Counted from the first letter of the stretch, positions 17,385-29,789 are shown. The stretch: DNA of 64,000 bases from an uncultured Stenotrophomonas sp. (GCA_900078405.1 FLTS01000001.1:2977825-3041824), one strand, 5' to 3'. Numbers and translations are program-made. The notes: generated by a model from the sequence alone, not told the origin.

Positions 17385-18755
17385 ATGGCCGAAATCAAGG
17401 AAGCACTTGTCCCCGATATCGGTGACTACAGCGACATTCCGGTAATCGAGGTGCTGGTCGCCGTCGGCGACACGGTGGTCAAGGACCAGGGCCTGGTCAC
17501 GCTGGAATCGGACAAGGCGACGATGGAAGTGCCGTCGGCGGTGGCCGGCGTGGTCAAGGAACTGAAGGTGAAGGTCGGCGACAACCTGTCCGAGGGCAAG
17601 GTCGTGGCGCTGATCGAGGTGGCCGAGGAAGCCGCCAAGCCGGCGGCCGCTGCTGCCCCGGCCGCGCCGGCCAAGGTGGAACCCGCCGCCGAGACCGGTG
17701 CCAAGGTCGAGCCGGTGGCCGTGGCCCCGGTGCCGGACAAGCTGGCCCAGCGCGAGATCACGCAGGAGCAGGCATTGCCGGCCGGCAAGCCGGCCACCCC
17801 GCCGGTGCAGTTCAATGCCGAAGGCGTGCTGCCCTCGCAGGTGCCTTACGCCAGCCCGGCGGTGCGCGTGTTCGCCCGCGAGTTGGGCGTGGACCTGTCG
17901 CAGTTGACCGGCACCGAAAAGGGCGGCCGCATCACCAAGGGCGACGTGCAGAAGTTCGTCAAGGCTGCGCTGGGCGGTGGCGTCGCGGTTGGCGCACCGG
18001 CAGGCGGCGGCAACGGCCTGAACCTGCTGCCGTGGCCGAAGGTGGATTTCAGCAAGTTCGGCGAAACCGAAACCCAGCCGCTGTCGCGGATCAAGAAGAT
18101 TTCCGGCGCCAACCTCGCCCGCAACTGGGCGATGATCCCGCACGTCACCCAGTTCGACCAGGCCGACATCACCGAGCTGGAAGCCCTGCGCGTGGCACTG
18201 AACAAGGAGAACGAGAAGGCCGGCATCAAACTGACCATGCTCGCCTTCCTGATCAAGGCCAGTGCCGCGGCGCTGAAGAAGTTCCCCGAGTTCAACGCCT
18301 CGCTGGATGCGTCCGGCGAGAATCTCACGCTGAAGAAGTACTTCCACATCGGCTTCGCCGCCGACACCCCGAACGGGCTGGTGGTGCCGGTGCTCCGCGA
18401 CGTGGACAAGAAGGGCGTGGTGCAGATTGCGCAGGAAACCGGCGAACTGGCGAAGAAGGCGCGCGACGGCAAGCTCGGCCCGGCCGACATGTCCGGTGGC
18501 TGCTTCTCGATCAGTTCGCTGGGCGGTATCGGCGGCACCGCGTTCACGCCGATTGTCAACGCACCGGAAGTGGCGATCCTCGGCGTGTCCAAGTCGTCGA
18601 TCCAGCCGGTCTGGAACGGCAAGGAATTCGCGCCGAAGTTGCTGCTGCCGCTGTCGCTGAGCTATGACCACCGCGTCATCGACGGCGCGCTGGCCGCGCG
18701 CTTCACCACCTATCTGTCGCAGGTGCTGGCCGACATGCGCCGCGTGCTGCTGTAA
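17385..18755 (+). CDS. aceF: Pyruvate dehydrogenase E2, dihydrolipoyllysine acetyltransferase
   Basis: 456 residues. Core acetyltransferase of the pyruvate dehydrogenase complex. It has one N-terminal lipoyl domain (1-80) with lipoyl-Lys44 in LESDKATMEVP, an Ala/Pro/Glu linker (about 80-125), a peripheral subunit-binding domain (about 150-190, YASPAVRVFARELGVDL), and the catalytic domain (about 230-456) with His429 and Asp433 in SYDHRVIDGA. E. coli E2 carries three lipoyl domains, so this is the short form. It is followed 15 bases later by lpd. The E1 gene aceE is not in the window, which is a split arrangement. Confidence 0.95.
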   Translation: MAEIKEALVPDIGDYSDIPVIEVLVAVGDTVVKDQGLVTLESDKATMEVPSAVAGVVKELKVKVGDNLSEGKVVALIEVAEEAAKPAAAAAPAAPAKVEPAAETGAKVEPVAVAPVPDKLAQREITQEQALPAGKPATPPVQFNAEGVLPSQVPYASPAVRVFARELGVDLSQLTGTEKGGRITKGDVQKFVKAALGGGVAVGAPAGGGNGLNLLPWPKVDFSKFGETETQPLSRIKKISGANLARNWAMIPHVTQFDQADITELEALRVALNKENEKAGIKLTMLAFLIKASAAALKKFPEFNASLDASGENLTLKKYFHIGFAADTPNGLVVPVLRDVDKKGVVQIAQETGELAKKARDGKLGPADMSGGCFSISSLGGIGGTAFTPIVNAPEVAILGVSKSSIQPVWNGKEFAPKLLLPLSLSYDHRVIDGALAARFTTYLSQVLADMRRVLL

Positions 18756-18770
18756 GCGAGGGAACGAAGA

Positions 18771-20579
18771 ATGGCAACGGTTGAAATCAAGGTTCCCGAC
18801 ATCGGCGACTACAGCAAGGTCCCGGTCATCGAAGTGCTGGTCGCCGCTGGTGACACGGTGGCCAAGGACCAGGGGCTGGTCACGCTGGAATCGGACAAGG
18901 CCACGCTGGAAGTGCCGTCCTCGGCCGCCGGCGTGGTCAAGGAAGTCAAGGTCAAGCTCGGCGACACCCTTTCCGAGGGTGACGTGGTGCTGCTGCTGGA
19001 GACCGAAGGCGCTGCCGCACCGGCTGCGCCTGCACCGGCCGCGTCCGCCGACAAGGTGGCGCCGGGCAGCAAGCCGCCGGTGACGCCGTCGCACCGCGCG
19101 CCGGACCCGGCGGTGGCCGCCAAGGCGCTGCCGTCCAGCGGCCGCAGTGCCGACATCGAGTGCCGCATGGTGGTGCTGGGCGCAGGCCCCGGTGGCTACA
19201 CCGCCGCGTTCCGCGCGGCCGACCTGGGCATGGACACGGTGCTGGTCGAACGCTACGCCAGCCTCGGCGGCGTCTGCCTCAACGTGGGCTGCATTCCGTC
19301 CAAGGCGCTGCTGCACGCGGCCGAGATCATCGACCACGCCGCGCACGCCGACGAGCTGGGCATCGCCTTCGGCAAGCCGAAGATCGTTCTGGACAAGCTG
19401 CGCGGCTACAAGGAAAAAGTCGTCGGCCAGCTGACCAAGGGCCTGGCCGGCATGGCCAAGCAGCGCAAGGTGCGCACCGTGCAGGGCGTGGCGAAATTCG
19501 TCTCGGCCAACGAGCTGGAGATCACCGGCGACGACGGCAAGACCCAGCTGCTGCGCTTCGAGCAGTGCATCATCGCCGCCGGTTCGCAGGCGGTGAAGCT
19601 GCCGAACTTCCCGTGGGACGACAAGCGGGTGATGGATTCCACCGACGCGCTGGAACTGGCCGACGTGCCGAAGAGCCTGCTGGTCGTCGGCGGCGGCATC
19701 ATCGGCCTGGAAATGGCGACGGTCTATGCTGCCCTTGGCGCCAAGGTCACCGTGGTCGAGTTCATGGACCAGCTGATGCCGGGTGCCGACAAGGACCTGG
19801 TCAAGCCGCTGGCCGACCGCCTGAAGAAGCAGGGTATCGAGGTCCACCTGAAGACCAAGGCGTCGGGCGTCAACGCCGACAGGAAGGGCATCACCGTGAC
19901 CTTCGAAGCGGCGGCCGAAGGCGAGAAGCCGGCGCTGGAAAGCGCCACCTTCGACCGCGTGCTGGTGGCCGTGGGCCGCGCGCCGAACGGCAAAAAGATC
20001 GATGCCGACAAGGCCGGCGTGGAAGTCACCGACCGCGGCTTCATCCCGGTCGACCGGCAGATGCGCACCAACGTGCCGCACATCTTCGCCATTGGCGATG
20101 TCGTCGGTAACCCGATGCTGGCCCACAAGGCCACGCACGAGGGCAAGCTGGCCGCGGAAGTGGCCTTCGGCGAGAAGAAGGAGTGGGTGGCCCGCGTGAT
20201 CCCGTCGGTGGCCTACACCAACCCGGAAATCGCGTGGGTCGGTGTCACTGAAACCGAGGCCAAGGCCAAGGGCCTGAAGGTCGGCGTGGCCAAGTTCCCG
20301 TGGGCGGCCAGCGGCCGCGCCATCGGCATCGGCCGCACCGAAGGCTTCACCAAGCTGGTGTTCGACGAGGAGAGCCACCGCGTCATCGGCGGCGCCATCG
20401 TCGGCGTGCATGCCGGTGAATTGCTGGCCGAAATCTGCCTGGCCATCGAAATGGGTGCCGAAGCCGAGGACATCGGCCACACCATCCATGCCCACCCGAC
20501 CCTGAGCGAGTCGGTGGCGATGGCCTCGGAGATCTACGACGGCACCATTACCGATCTGTACCTGCCGAAGAAGAAGTAA
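18771..20579 (+). CDS. lpdA: Dihydrolipoyl dehydrogenase (E3) with N-terminal lipoyl domain
   Basis: 602 residues, about 125 longer than ordinary E3 because a lipoyl domain is fused at the N-terminus (1-80, lipoyl-Lys43 in LESDKATLEVP), joined by an Ala/Pro linker. The flavoprotein core starts at about 130 with VVLGAGPGGYTAAFRAADLG. The redox disulfide is C169/C174 in CLNVGCIPSK, the NAD motif is VVGGGIIGLEMATVYAALG, and the interface catalytic pair is His575/Glu580 in HAHPTLSE. Lipoyl-E3 fusions are known in Neisseria, Ralstonia and Xanthomonadaceae. The fused domain is nearly the same as that of AceF next door. A strong terminator follows. Confidence 0.95.
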   Translation: MATVEIKVPDIGDYSKVPVIEVLVAAGDTVAKDQGLVTLESDKATLEVPSSAAGVVKEVKVKLGDTLSEGDVVLLLETEGAAAPAAPAPAASADKVAPGSKPPVTPSHRAPDPAVAAKALPSSGRSADIECRMVVLGAGPGGYTAAFRAADLGMDTVLVERYASLGGVCLNVGCIPSKALLHAAEIIDHAAHADELGIAFGKPKIVLDKLRGYKEKVVGQLTKGLAGMAKQRKVRTVQGVAKFVSANELEITGDDGKTQLLRFEQCIIAAGSQAVKLPNFPWDDKRVMDSTDALELADVPKSLLVVGGGIIGLEMATVYAALGAKVTVVEFMDQLMPGADKDLVKPLADRLKKQGIEVHLKTKASGVNADRKGITVTFEAAAEGEKPALESATFDRVLVAVGRAPNGKKIDADKAGVEVTDRGFIPVDRQMRTNVPHIFAIGDVVGNPMLAHKATHEGKLAAEVAFGEKKEWVARVIPSVAYTNPEIAWVGVTETEAKAKGLKVGVAKFPWAASGRAIGIGRTEGFTKLVFDEESHRVIGGAIVGVHAGELLAEICLAIEMGAEAEDIGHTIHAHPTLSESVAMASEIYDGTITDLYLPKKK

Positions 20580-20588
20580 GGTTTGATG

Positions 20589-20621
20589 GAAACCCCGGCG
20601 CAACGCCGGGGTTTCTTCTTG
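20589..20621 (+). terminator. Rho-independent terminator after lpdA
   Basis: A 12-bp perfect stem (20589-20600 with 20604-20615) on a three-base CAA loop, followed by TTCTT, ten bases after the lpdA stop. Confidence 0.85.
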
Positions 20622-20686
20622 GTGCGTGCAAAGAGTTGCCGGCTTCGCATGCCAGTGCGGCATTTCCGGGTGGAAGCCGGCCGGCT

Positions 20687-21514
20687 TCAGAAGCTCAGGC
20701 TCACGCCAGCCAGTGGCCCCTTGAATTCCTGCTTCAGGCCAACAATCCCGTCGCTGCCGCGCTTGTCGACGTCGAGCTTGAACCAGTCGTAGCCGGCGAA
20801 GATGCCGAAGTTGCGGTTGAAGTTGTATTGCACGATGGCGTTGGCGCGGCTCAGGTCGCCCTTGTAGTCGTCGAGACTTCCCCAACGTGTATCGAGGTAC
20901 TGGCCCTGCAGGTTGACCAGCCAGTGCTCGGACGGGGTGAAGGTCAGTCGCGCACCAATCACTGGCGCGATACCGTCGGTGGATTCATCCAGGAATCGTC
21001 CCTCGTACAGGTCGCCCAGGTCGGCGTAGGCCTTGCCGGAAACCTTGGCGTATTCGGCGCCCAGCTGCAGGCCGAAGTCGAACTGCTCGGCGTCGACCAG
21101 CGAGTAGTCGTACACCACACTGGCCACCTGGTATTTCAGCTCGCCCTTGACGAAGCTGCCGGCCGGCACGCTGGCATCGCCGAAACCGACGCCTTCGTCG
21201 AGCGTCTCGCGCCGCTCCTTGTCGTACTTGAAGTAGTCGAAGATCAGCCGCTGGCGGTCACTGAGACGGAACAGCCCGTCCACGCGCGGCTCCCATTCCT
21301 TGCCGCCGAGCGGGAAGTCCTCGCTGAATGAAGCGGATCGGCCGTCGATTTCGCCACTGCCGCGCAGCGTGTTGTCCGAGTCGACGTTCATTGCGCCAAG
21401 GCGCAGGGTGAAGCGCGGGTCATCCTCGGCGGCATGCGCCGGCAGCGCGTGGAACAGGCCCAACGCCAGTGCGCACGGGGCGGCGATCGCGGGAATCAAG
21501 CGGAGATTGCGCAT
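20687..21514 (-). CDS. Putative outer membrane beta-barrel protein, unknown function
   Basis: 275 residues. A signal peptide (about 1-28, ending HALPAHA) is followed by alternating amphipathic strands typical of a small barrel: FTLRLGAMNVDSDNTLRG, RQRLIFDYFKYDKER, KYQVASVVYDYSLVDAEQFDFGLQLGAEY, APVIGARLTFTPSEHWLVNLQ, NRNFGIFAGYDWFKLDVDK, and a C-terminal strand ending in LSF, the BAM recognition residue. It resembles porin-like proteins of Xanthomonadaceae but no substrate is known. The gene is single, divergent from the atp operon and separated from it by 455 bases. Confidence 0.75.
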   Translation of the reverse strand: MRNLRLIPAIAAPCALALGLFHALPAHAAEDDPRFTLRLGAMNVDSDNTLRGSGEIDGRSASFSEDFPLGGKEWEPRVDGLFRLSDRQRLIFDYFKYDKERRETLDEGVGFGDASVPAGSFVKGELKYQVASVVYDYSLVDAEQFDFGLQLGAEYAKVSGKAYADLGDLYEGRFLDESTDGIAPVIGARLTFTPSEHWLVNLQGQYLDTRWGSLDDYKGDLSRANAIVQYNFNRNFGIFAGYDWFKLDVDKRGSDGIVGLKQEFKGPLAGVSLSF

Positions 21515-21651
21515 TGCATTGCCTTGCTGTTGCCGGAAAGCAATGGACTATCCGCAGTGCGGCGTACCACCTGCGTGAGCGCATCGTGCAGACGATGTGG
21601 ACGCGGATGGCGGCATGTGGACGCCGCCTGCACACGGGCCGGTGCGGATGT

Positions 21652-21690
21652 GGCAAGGCGGTGCTGCGGGAACGGCAGCACCGCCTTGCC
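21652..21690. repeat. Perfect 16-bp inverted repeat with 7-base loop
   Basis: The arms 21652-21667 and 21675-21690 are perfectly complementary, with loop GGGAACG. It could act as a terminator for transcripts entering from either side, as a regulatory RNA structure, or as a solitary palindromic repeat. No T-tract follows on either strand, so simple termination is not the obvious reading. Confidence 0.6.
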
Positions 21691-21870
21691 CTGCGCCCGC
21701 CGCGGGCATCGACGAGGTGATGGCGGCGGGTGCAGCGGTCAGACCCGGCGGCTGCCTGCAAGTTCCCGGTTGCCGGGGCTGAATGCAAGGTCCCCCGCCG
21801 TCACCCGCCCGGACCCGAAAATTCCTGAAATTGCGGGAACTTGCATGGCCGGGAGGATGCCCTGTGGCGG

Positions 21871-21900
21871 TTGTCTCGCAAAATGTCCCACTGCTATACT
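21871..21900 (+). promoter_or_regulatory. Sigma-70 promoter of the atp operon
   Basis: TTGTCT (21871-21876), 18 bases, then TATACT (21895-21900) preceded by TGC, giving an extended -10. It lies about 70 bases upstream of the atpI start, in a less GC-rich patch. It is the best promoter match before the nine-gene operon. Confidence 0.65.
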
Positions 21901-21969
21901 CTCGCAGCTCGACGAGGCGCCATCCGGTGCCGTCCGTTTCCCCTTGTTCCATGAAGCAGGACCTACCAC

Positions 21970-22335
21970 GTGCTGAACTCCGTTGAAGCGGGTCGGCGAC
22001 TGATGTTGCGTGCCGCGATCTATCCGCTGGCCGCAGTGGCTGTCCTGGCCTTGGCCTTCCTGCTGGTGGGGCCAAGCTACGCCCTCGGCGCGCTCGTGTC
22101 GGGCCTGGCGGTGGTGGCGGGGGGATTGCTGGCGGCGTGGGTGGCGCTCGGCGGCGGCGTACAGGCCGCCGGCTCGGCACTGGCGCGGCTGGTCATGGCG
22201 TTCGTGCTGAAGACGGTGCTGGTTGTTGCCGTGCTGGTGCTGGCGTTTGTCTGGTGGCAGCTTCCTCCCTTGGCGTTGCTGGCGGGCATTCCGGTGGCGC
22301 TGATGTTCCAGGTTCTGGCCTTGGCCAGGCGTTGA
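21970..22335 (+). CDS. atpI: ATP synthase accessory protein I
   Basis: 121 residues from a GTG start. Small membrane protein with four predicted helices (about 14-33, 37-57, 72-92, 96-115) in the first position of the ATP synthase operon. AtpI helps assemble the c-ring and may aid Mg uptake. Sequence conservation in this family is low, so the assignment rests on position, size and topology. A Met twelve codons in is an alternative start. Confidence 0.82.
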   Translation: MLNSVEAGRRLMLRAAIYPLAAVAVLALAFLLVGPSYALGALVSGLAVVAGGLLAAWVALGGGVQAAGSALARLVMAFVLKTVLVVAVLVLAFVWWQLPPLALLAGIPVALMFQVLALARR

Positions 22336-22361
22336 TCGATTTCACAAAGGTTCCGGTACTC

Positions 22362-23159
22362 ATGGCGGGCGAGGCGAAAACCCCTACCGAATACATCCAG
22401 CATCACCTGCAGAACCTGACCTCACCGGTCGGCGATGGCGGCGGCTTCTGGACGATCCACGTCGACACCATCGCCACCGCGGTGCTGCTGGGCCTGCTGA
22501 TGGTGTTCGCCTTCTGGCTGGCCACGCGTAAGGCCACGTCCGGCGTGCCGGGCAAGTGGCAGGCATTCGTGGAGATCTGCCTGGAGTTCGTCGACCGCCA
22601 GGCCAAGGACACCTACCACGGCAAGAGCAAGCTGGTGACGCCGATCGCGATCACCATCTTCTTCTGGATCCTGCTGATGAACACGGTCAAGATGATTCCG
22701 GCCGATTTCATCGCCATCCCGCTGGGCTGGGTCGGCATCCACTACTGGAAGCCGGTGCCGACCGCCGACGTCAATGCCACCCTGGGCATGTCGATCAGCG
22801 TGCTGTTCCTGATGTTCTTCTTTGCGCTGAAGTCCAAGGGCATCGTCGGTTTCGTCAAGGAATTCCTGACTGCGCCGTTCGGCAAGTGGATGATGCCGTT
22901 CAATCTGATCCTCAACATCGTCGAATGGCTGAGCAAGCCGATCTCGCTGGCGATGCGACTGTTCGGCAACATGTTCGGTGGCGAGATCGTGTTCCTGCTG
23001 ATCTGGGTGCTGGGCGGCGCCGGTTTCTTCGGCGCCCTTGCCGGCGGTACCTTCGGCCTGGGCTGGATGCTGTTCCACCTGCTGGTGATTCCGCTGCAGG
23101 CATTCATCTTCATGATGCTGTCGATCGTGTACCTGAGCCTGTCGGAAGACAGCCACTAA
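22362..23159 (+). CDS. atpB: ATP synthase F0 subunit a
   Basis: 265 residues. Stator channel subunit of F0. Functional regions: the essential Arg lies in [21 protein letters not shown] (helix 4 equivalent), and the C-terminal helix contains [26 protein letters not shown] with the conserved Gln. The N-terminus [14 protein letters not shown] is typical of gammaproteobacterial AtpB. The start was chosen at the Met that begins the conserved region; the ribosome site is weak. Confidence 0.95.
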   Translation: MAGEAKTPTEYIQHHLQNLTSPVGDGGGFWTIHVDTIATAVLLGLLMVFAFWLATRKATSGVPGKWQAFVEICLEFVDRQAKDTYHGKSKLVTPIAITIFFWILLMNTVKMIPADFIAIPLGWVGIHYWKPVPTADVNATLGMSISVLFLMFFFALKSKGIVGFVKEFLTAPFGKWMMPFNLILNIVEWLSKPISLAMRLFGNMFGGEIVFLLIWVLGGAGFFGALAGGTFGLGWMLFHLLVIPLQAFIFMMLSIVYLSLSEDSH

Positions 23160-23235
23160 GAGTTCCAAGCTTCAATCCGGTTCCACCCCTTCATCCGTTT
23201 CATCACCCTTAGCTACCTCGTTCCTGGAGAAAACC

Positions 23236-23538
23236 ATGTACTTCGCCGTCCTGACCAATCTCGCCCAAGTTCAGAGCTCCACCGCCCTTGCCGTCGGCAT
23301 CATGATCGGCCTGGCCGCGCTGGGCGCCGGTCTGGGTCTGGCCATCATGTCGGGCAAGTTCCTGGAATCGGCCGCGCGCCAGCCGGAACTGATTCCGGTG
23401 CTGCAGGTCCGCATGTTCATCACCGCCGGCCTGATCGACGCCGCGTTCATCATCTCGGTCGCCGTCGGCCTGCTGCTGGCCTTCGCCAACCCGCTGGCCT
23501 CGACCCTGCTGGCCGAAGCCGCCAAGCTGGCGGGCTGA
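23236..23538 (+). CDS. atpE: ATP synthase F0 subunit c
   Basis: 100 residues, with about 20 extra at the ends compared with E. coli. It forms the rotating c-ring. There are two helices joined by the polar loop ARQPELIP; the proton-binding carboxylate is Asp68 in [13 protein letters not shown]. The glycine-rich first helix [16 protein letters not shown] is intact. A hairpin in the following intergenic region may protect this message, which is needed at high copy. Confidence 0.95.
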   Translation: MYFAVLTNLAQVQSSTALAVGIMIGLAALGAGLGLAIMSGKFLESAARQPELIPVLQVRMFITAGLIDAAFIISVAVGLLLAFANPLASTLLAEAAKLAG

Positions 23539-23557
23539 TCCGGTTGCAGCGAGATGA

Positions 23558-23578
23558 CCGGGCGCTTGTTGCGCCCGG
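23558..23578 (+). other. Intercistronic hairpin between atpE and atpF
   Basis: An 8-bp perfect stem CCGGGCGC/GCGCCCGG with a TTGTT loop, 20 bases after the atpE stop. It has no T-tract. Its position behind the most highly needed subunit suggests mRNA stabilisation rather than termination. Confidence 0.55.
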
Positions 23579-23651
23579 CCACGGATGAAGGTCTGGCCGC
23601 GCCGTCCGCAGTGGCGGCGCGACCACCCCGATACAGCGATTGAGCCAACCC

Positions 23652-24122
23652 ATGAATATCAATTTCACCCTCATTGCGCAGGCCCTGGCTTTTGCCGCCC
23701 TGATCTGGATCATCGCGACCCTGATCTGGCCGCCGTTGATGAATGCCATCGAGGAGCGCCAGCAGAAGATCGCCGAGGGCCTGGCCGCTGCCGACCGCAG
23801 CCAGAAGGACCTCGCCCAGGCCGAAGTCAAGGTCAACGAGGCGCTGAAGGAAGCCCGCGGCAAGGCCAACGAGATCATCGACCAGGCCCATGCCCGCGCC
23901 AACCAGATCGTCGAAGCGGCCAAGAACGAAGCCATCGCCGAAGCCAACCGGCAGAAGGAACTGGCCCAGGCCGAGATCGACGCCGCCGCCAACCGCGCCC
24001 GCGAGGACCTGCGCAGGCAGGTGTCGGCGCTGGCCGTGAGCGGTGCCGAGAAGCTGCTCAAGCGCGAGATCGACGCCAATGCCCACAAGGCGCTGCTCGA
24101 CGAACTGGCCGCGGAGATCTGA
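23652..24122 (+). CDS. atpF: ATP synthase F0 subunit b
   Basis: 156 residues, exactly the E. coli length. Peripheral stalk subunit with one N-terminal membrane helix (about 5-27, [23 protein letters not shown]) and a long hydrophilic coiled coil (about 30-140, rich in Ala, Glu, Lys). The internal ATG was preferred to an upstream TTG because [10 protein letters not shown] matches the family start. It is followed by atpH after three bases. Confidence 0.95.
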   Translation: MNINFTLIAQALAFAALIWIIATLIWPPLMNAIEERQQKIAEGLAAADRSQKDLAQAEVKVNEALKEARGKANEIIDQAHARANQIVEAAKNEAIAEANRQKELAQAEIDAAANRAREDLRRQVSALAVSGAEKLLKREIDANAHKALLDELAAEI

Positions 24123-24125
24123 TCG

Positions 24126-24653
24126 ATGAGCCAGGCCCTCACGCTTGCCCGCCCCTATGCCCGCGCCGCGTTCGCGATTGCGCGCGAGGACGGCAAGTTC
24201 GCGCCGTGGTCGGACGCGCTTGCGTTCTCCGCCCGCGTTGCCGCCGATCCGCGCGTGTCGGCCTTGCTGTCGAACCCGGAACTGGCGCGCGGCGACGCGG
24301 TCGCGCTGCTGGCCCCGGAAGCGGCCGGCGAGAGCTACGGCCGTTTCCTGAACCTGCTGGCCGAGTCGCAGCGCTTGCCCCAGTTGCCGGAAATCGCCGG
24401 CCTGTTCGAGCAGCTGCGGGCCGATGCCGAGAACGTGGTCAAGGCCACCGTGACCTCGGCCGGCGAGCTGTCGGGCGAGGAGCTGGACAAGATCAAGGCC
24501 GCGCTGCGCAAGCGTTTCGGCCGCGACGTCGAGGTGACGACCGCGGTGGACGCCTCGCTGATCGGCGGTGCCGTGATCGATGCCGGCGACGTGGTGATCG
24601 ACGGTTCGCTCAAGGGCAAGCTGTCGCGCCTGCAGACCGCGCTCGCCCACTGA
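24126..24653 (+). CDS. atpH: ATP synthase F1 subunit delta
   Basis: 175 residues. Connects the top of F1 to the b dimer. The N-terminal helical bundle begins [19 protein letters not shown], and the C-terminal part has [31 protein letters not shown] and [25 protein letters not shown], the family signature. It is tightly linked to atpF. Confidence 0.95.
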   Translation: MSQALTLARPYARAAFAIAREDGKFAPWSDALAFSARVAADPRVSALLSNPELARGDAVALLAPEAAGESYGRFLNLLAESQRLPQLPEIAGLFEQLRADAENVVKATVTSAGELSGEELDKIKAALRKRFGRDVEVTTAVDASLIGGAVIDAGDVVIDGSLKGKLSRLQTALAH

Positions 24654-24697
24654 ATTCATTTAACGTCCGGCCTGACCGCCGGCACTAGGACTTGACC

Positions 24698-26245
<1,548 letters not shown>

Positions 26246-26252
26246 GCCGCAT

Positions 26253-26313
26253 GTAGAGCGGGGCGCTGGCCCCGCTTCACTGTGACAAAAGCGGGGCGTG
26301 CTCCCCGCTCTAC
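26253..26313. repeat. GTAG-type REP doublet between atpA and atpG
   Basis: Two REP hairpins in inverted orientation: GTAG head at 26253, hairpin AGCGGGGCGC-TGG-CCCCGCT, a 13-base spacer, then the mirror hairpin ending in CTAC at 26313. This is the paired arrangement described for Stenotrophomonas GTAG REPs. It fills the spacer almost exactly, ending 12 bases before the atpG start, so it is transcribed within the operon. Confidence 0.8.
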
Positions 26314-26324
26314 GGGATTAAGAG

Positions 26325-28632
<2,308 letters not shown>

Positions 28633-28641
28633 GTCTCGCAC

Positions 28642-28663
28642 AAGGCGGAGCATGCTCCGCCTT
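28642..28663. other. Perfect 22-base palindrome between atpD and atpC
   Basis: AAGGCGGAGC-AT-GCTCCGCCTT (28642-28663) forms a hairpin of up to ten pairs, ten bases after the atpD stop. It could slow 3' decay of the catalytic-subunit message or partly terminate before atpC. No long T-tract follows. Confidence 0.55.
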
Positions 28664-28715
28664 TGCGGCAACCTGCGGTGGGCGCAGGCCCACCTCCTCA
28701 GGCGAAGAGAGTTTC

Positions 28716-29138
28716 ATGAGCACCATCCGTTGCGACATCGTCAGTGCCGAGCAGCAGATCTTCAGTGGCGAGGCCACCCTGGTCGTGGCCACCGGTGAGC
28801 TGGGCGAGCTGGGCATCGCGCCCAAGCACGCGCCGCTGATCACCCGCCTGAAGCCGGGCAAGGTCGTGGTCACCACGCAGGCCGGCGAGCAGCTGGATTT
28901 CGCCATCTCCGGCGGCATCCTCGAAGTGCAGCCGCAGGTCGTGACCGTGCTGGCCGACACCGCCATCCGCGCCACCGATATCGACGAGGCCGCGGTGCGC
29001 AAGGCCAAGGAAGAAGCCGAGCGCGTGCTGGCCCACCGTGGCGAGGCGATGGAGCTGGCCGAAGCGCAGCAGAAGCTGGCCGAAATCACCGCCCAGCTGC
29101 AGGCGCTGGAGCGCCTGCGCCGCAACCTCAAGCACTGA
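28716..29138 (+). CDS. atpC: ATP synthase F1 subunit epsilon
   Basis: 140 residues. Rotor subunit that inhibits ATP hydrolysis. The beta-sandwich starts [22 protein letters not shown] and includes [23 protein letters not shown]; the C-terminal two-helix domain (about 90-140, [18 protein letters not shown] to ERLRRNLKH) can extend into F1. It is the last gene of the operon, followed by a strong terminator. Confidence 0.95.
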   Translation: MSTIRCDIVSAEQQIFSGEATLVVATGELGELGIAPKHAPLITRLKPGKVVVTTQAGEQLDFAISGGILEVQPQVVTVLADTAIRATDIDEAAVRKAKEEAERVLAHRGEAMELAEAQQKLAEITAQLQALERLRRNLKH

Positions 29139-29158
29139 GTGCGGCTTGCGGAAACAGG

Positions 29159-29186
29159 AAAACGCCGGGCTTGCCCGGCGTTTTTC
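29159..29186 (+). terminator. Terminator of the atp operon
   Basis: The stem AAAACGCCGGG (29159-29169) pairs with CCCGGCGTTTT (29174-29184) over a CTTG loop and runs into a T-tract. It starts about 20 bases after the atpC stop. Confidence 0.85.
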
Positions 29187-29213
29187 GTTGGGGTCATCGA
29201 AACCCGGATTCTC

Positions 29214-29282
29214 ACAGGAGCGACGTGAGTCGCGCCGCGCGCTTTCCCGATGAAGCCCGGTCGCGACTCACGTCGCTCCTAC
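29214..29282. repeat. REP doublet (GGAGCGACG family)
   Basis: Inverted pair of a palindromic repeat. The left arm begins ACAGGAGCGACGTGAGTCGCG (head altered from GTAG to ACAG) and the right arm ends GACTCACGTCGCTCCTAC. It belongs to the family found at five other places in this window. It lies between the atp terminator and the broken gtrA gene, and supplies the codons and stop of the frameshifted gtrA reading frame. Confidence 0.8.
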
Positions 29283-29293
29283 AGAGTTTCGGC

Positions 29294-29789
29294 TCAGCGA
29301 TAGACCATGTGCCGCAGCAGGAAGAAGTTCGCCGCGGCCAGCGCACCTTCGAGACCTACTGTGTGGCCTGCCAGCTTCGACAGCGAGCGCACATAGTGCG
29401 CCGCCTCGCTGTCGAAGCTGGCAGCCGATCCCCTGAAGGTCTTCCGCGGCCAGCGCACCTTCGACCACCGGCTTGGCCAGCCAGGCCATCTGCAACCCCA
29501 GCGCATGTGCGACCAGCGCTACCAGCCAGGTGCTGATGGCGGTCATCAACAGCCACAGCCCGAGGAAGCGCGCGAACCGGTCCCAGCCGTGGCGCCGTTC
29601 GCCGCCGCTGGCGAAGGTATAGCGGCCATTGAGCCAGAAGCCGAGCAGCGCGCCACTGACGCGACCGAGCAGGTTGCCGGGCACCGGGGGCAGGCCGGCG
29701 GCGGTGGCGGCGACGAATACCAGCCAGTCCAGCAACAACTGCAGCAGGCCGATGGCGAGGTACTGGCTGCCTTGCCGGAACAGGCTCAT
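29294..29789 (-). pseudogene. GtrA-like membrane protein, broken by a 112-bp insertion
   Basis: GtrA-like proteins are small four-helix membrane proteins, some of which move lipid-linked sugars. The first about 100 residues (MSLFRQGSQYLAIGLLQLLL onward, with LGRVSGALLGFWLNGRYTFAS) are normal and reach LAKPVVEGALAA. At that point a 112-bp insertion flanked by a 21-bp direct repeat shifts the frame. The true C-terminus AANFFLLRHMVYR is present downstream in another frame, with its stop at 29294-29296. Without the insertion the gene would be 384 bp (127 aa). As it stands it reads on to 29268 with an unrelated tail. Probably inactive unless the insertion is an assembly error. Confidence 0.82.
29332..29464. 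repeat. Hairpin insertion A with 21-bp flanking direct repeats
   Basis: A 21-bp sequence at 29332-29352 recurs exactly at 29444-29464, 112 bp apart. Between them lies a strong hairpin: 20-base perfect arms at 29368-29387 and 29405-29424, a 17-base loop with its own GCGCAC/GTGCGC pairing, and short outer arms GACCT (29353) and AGGTC (29437). One copy of the direct repeat plus the hairpin is extra relative to the gtrA reading frame. There is no coding capacity for a transposase. Confidence 0.75.

Larger units (their letters stand above)
21515..21969. other. Divergent spacer between the barrel gene and atp operon
   Basis: 455 bases without a supported gene. It contains a perfect 16-bp inverted repeat (21652-21690), the direct repeat ATGTGGACGC (near 21594 and 21615), and a sigma-70 promoter for the atp operon (21871-21900). 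The short reading frames that cross it have no ribosome sites or recognisable family features. Confidence 0.6.

Noticed and set aside
16560..20885. A 1441-codon open frame on the minus strand across aceF-lpdA
   Set aside because: It lies entirely opposite two well-supported genes, has His/Arg/Gln-rich low-complexity translation with no family features, and is explained by high GC at third codon positions, which removes stops on the opposite strand.
29353..29443. Insertion cores considered as integron attC sites
   Set aside because: Hairpin folding is similar, but no GTTRRRY/RYYYAAC ends, integrase or cassette array are present, and the 20-24 bp target duplications are not an integron feature.
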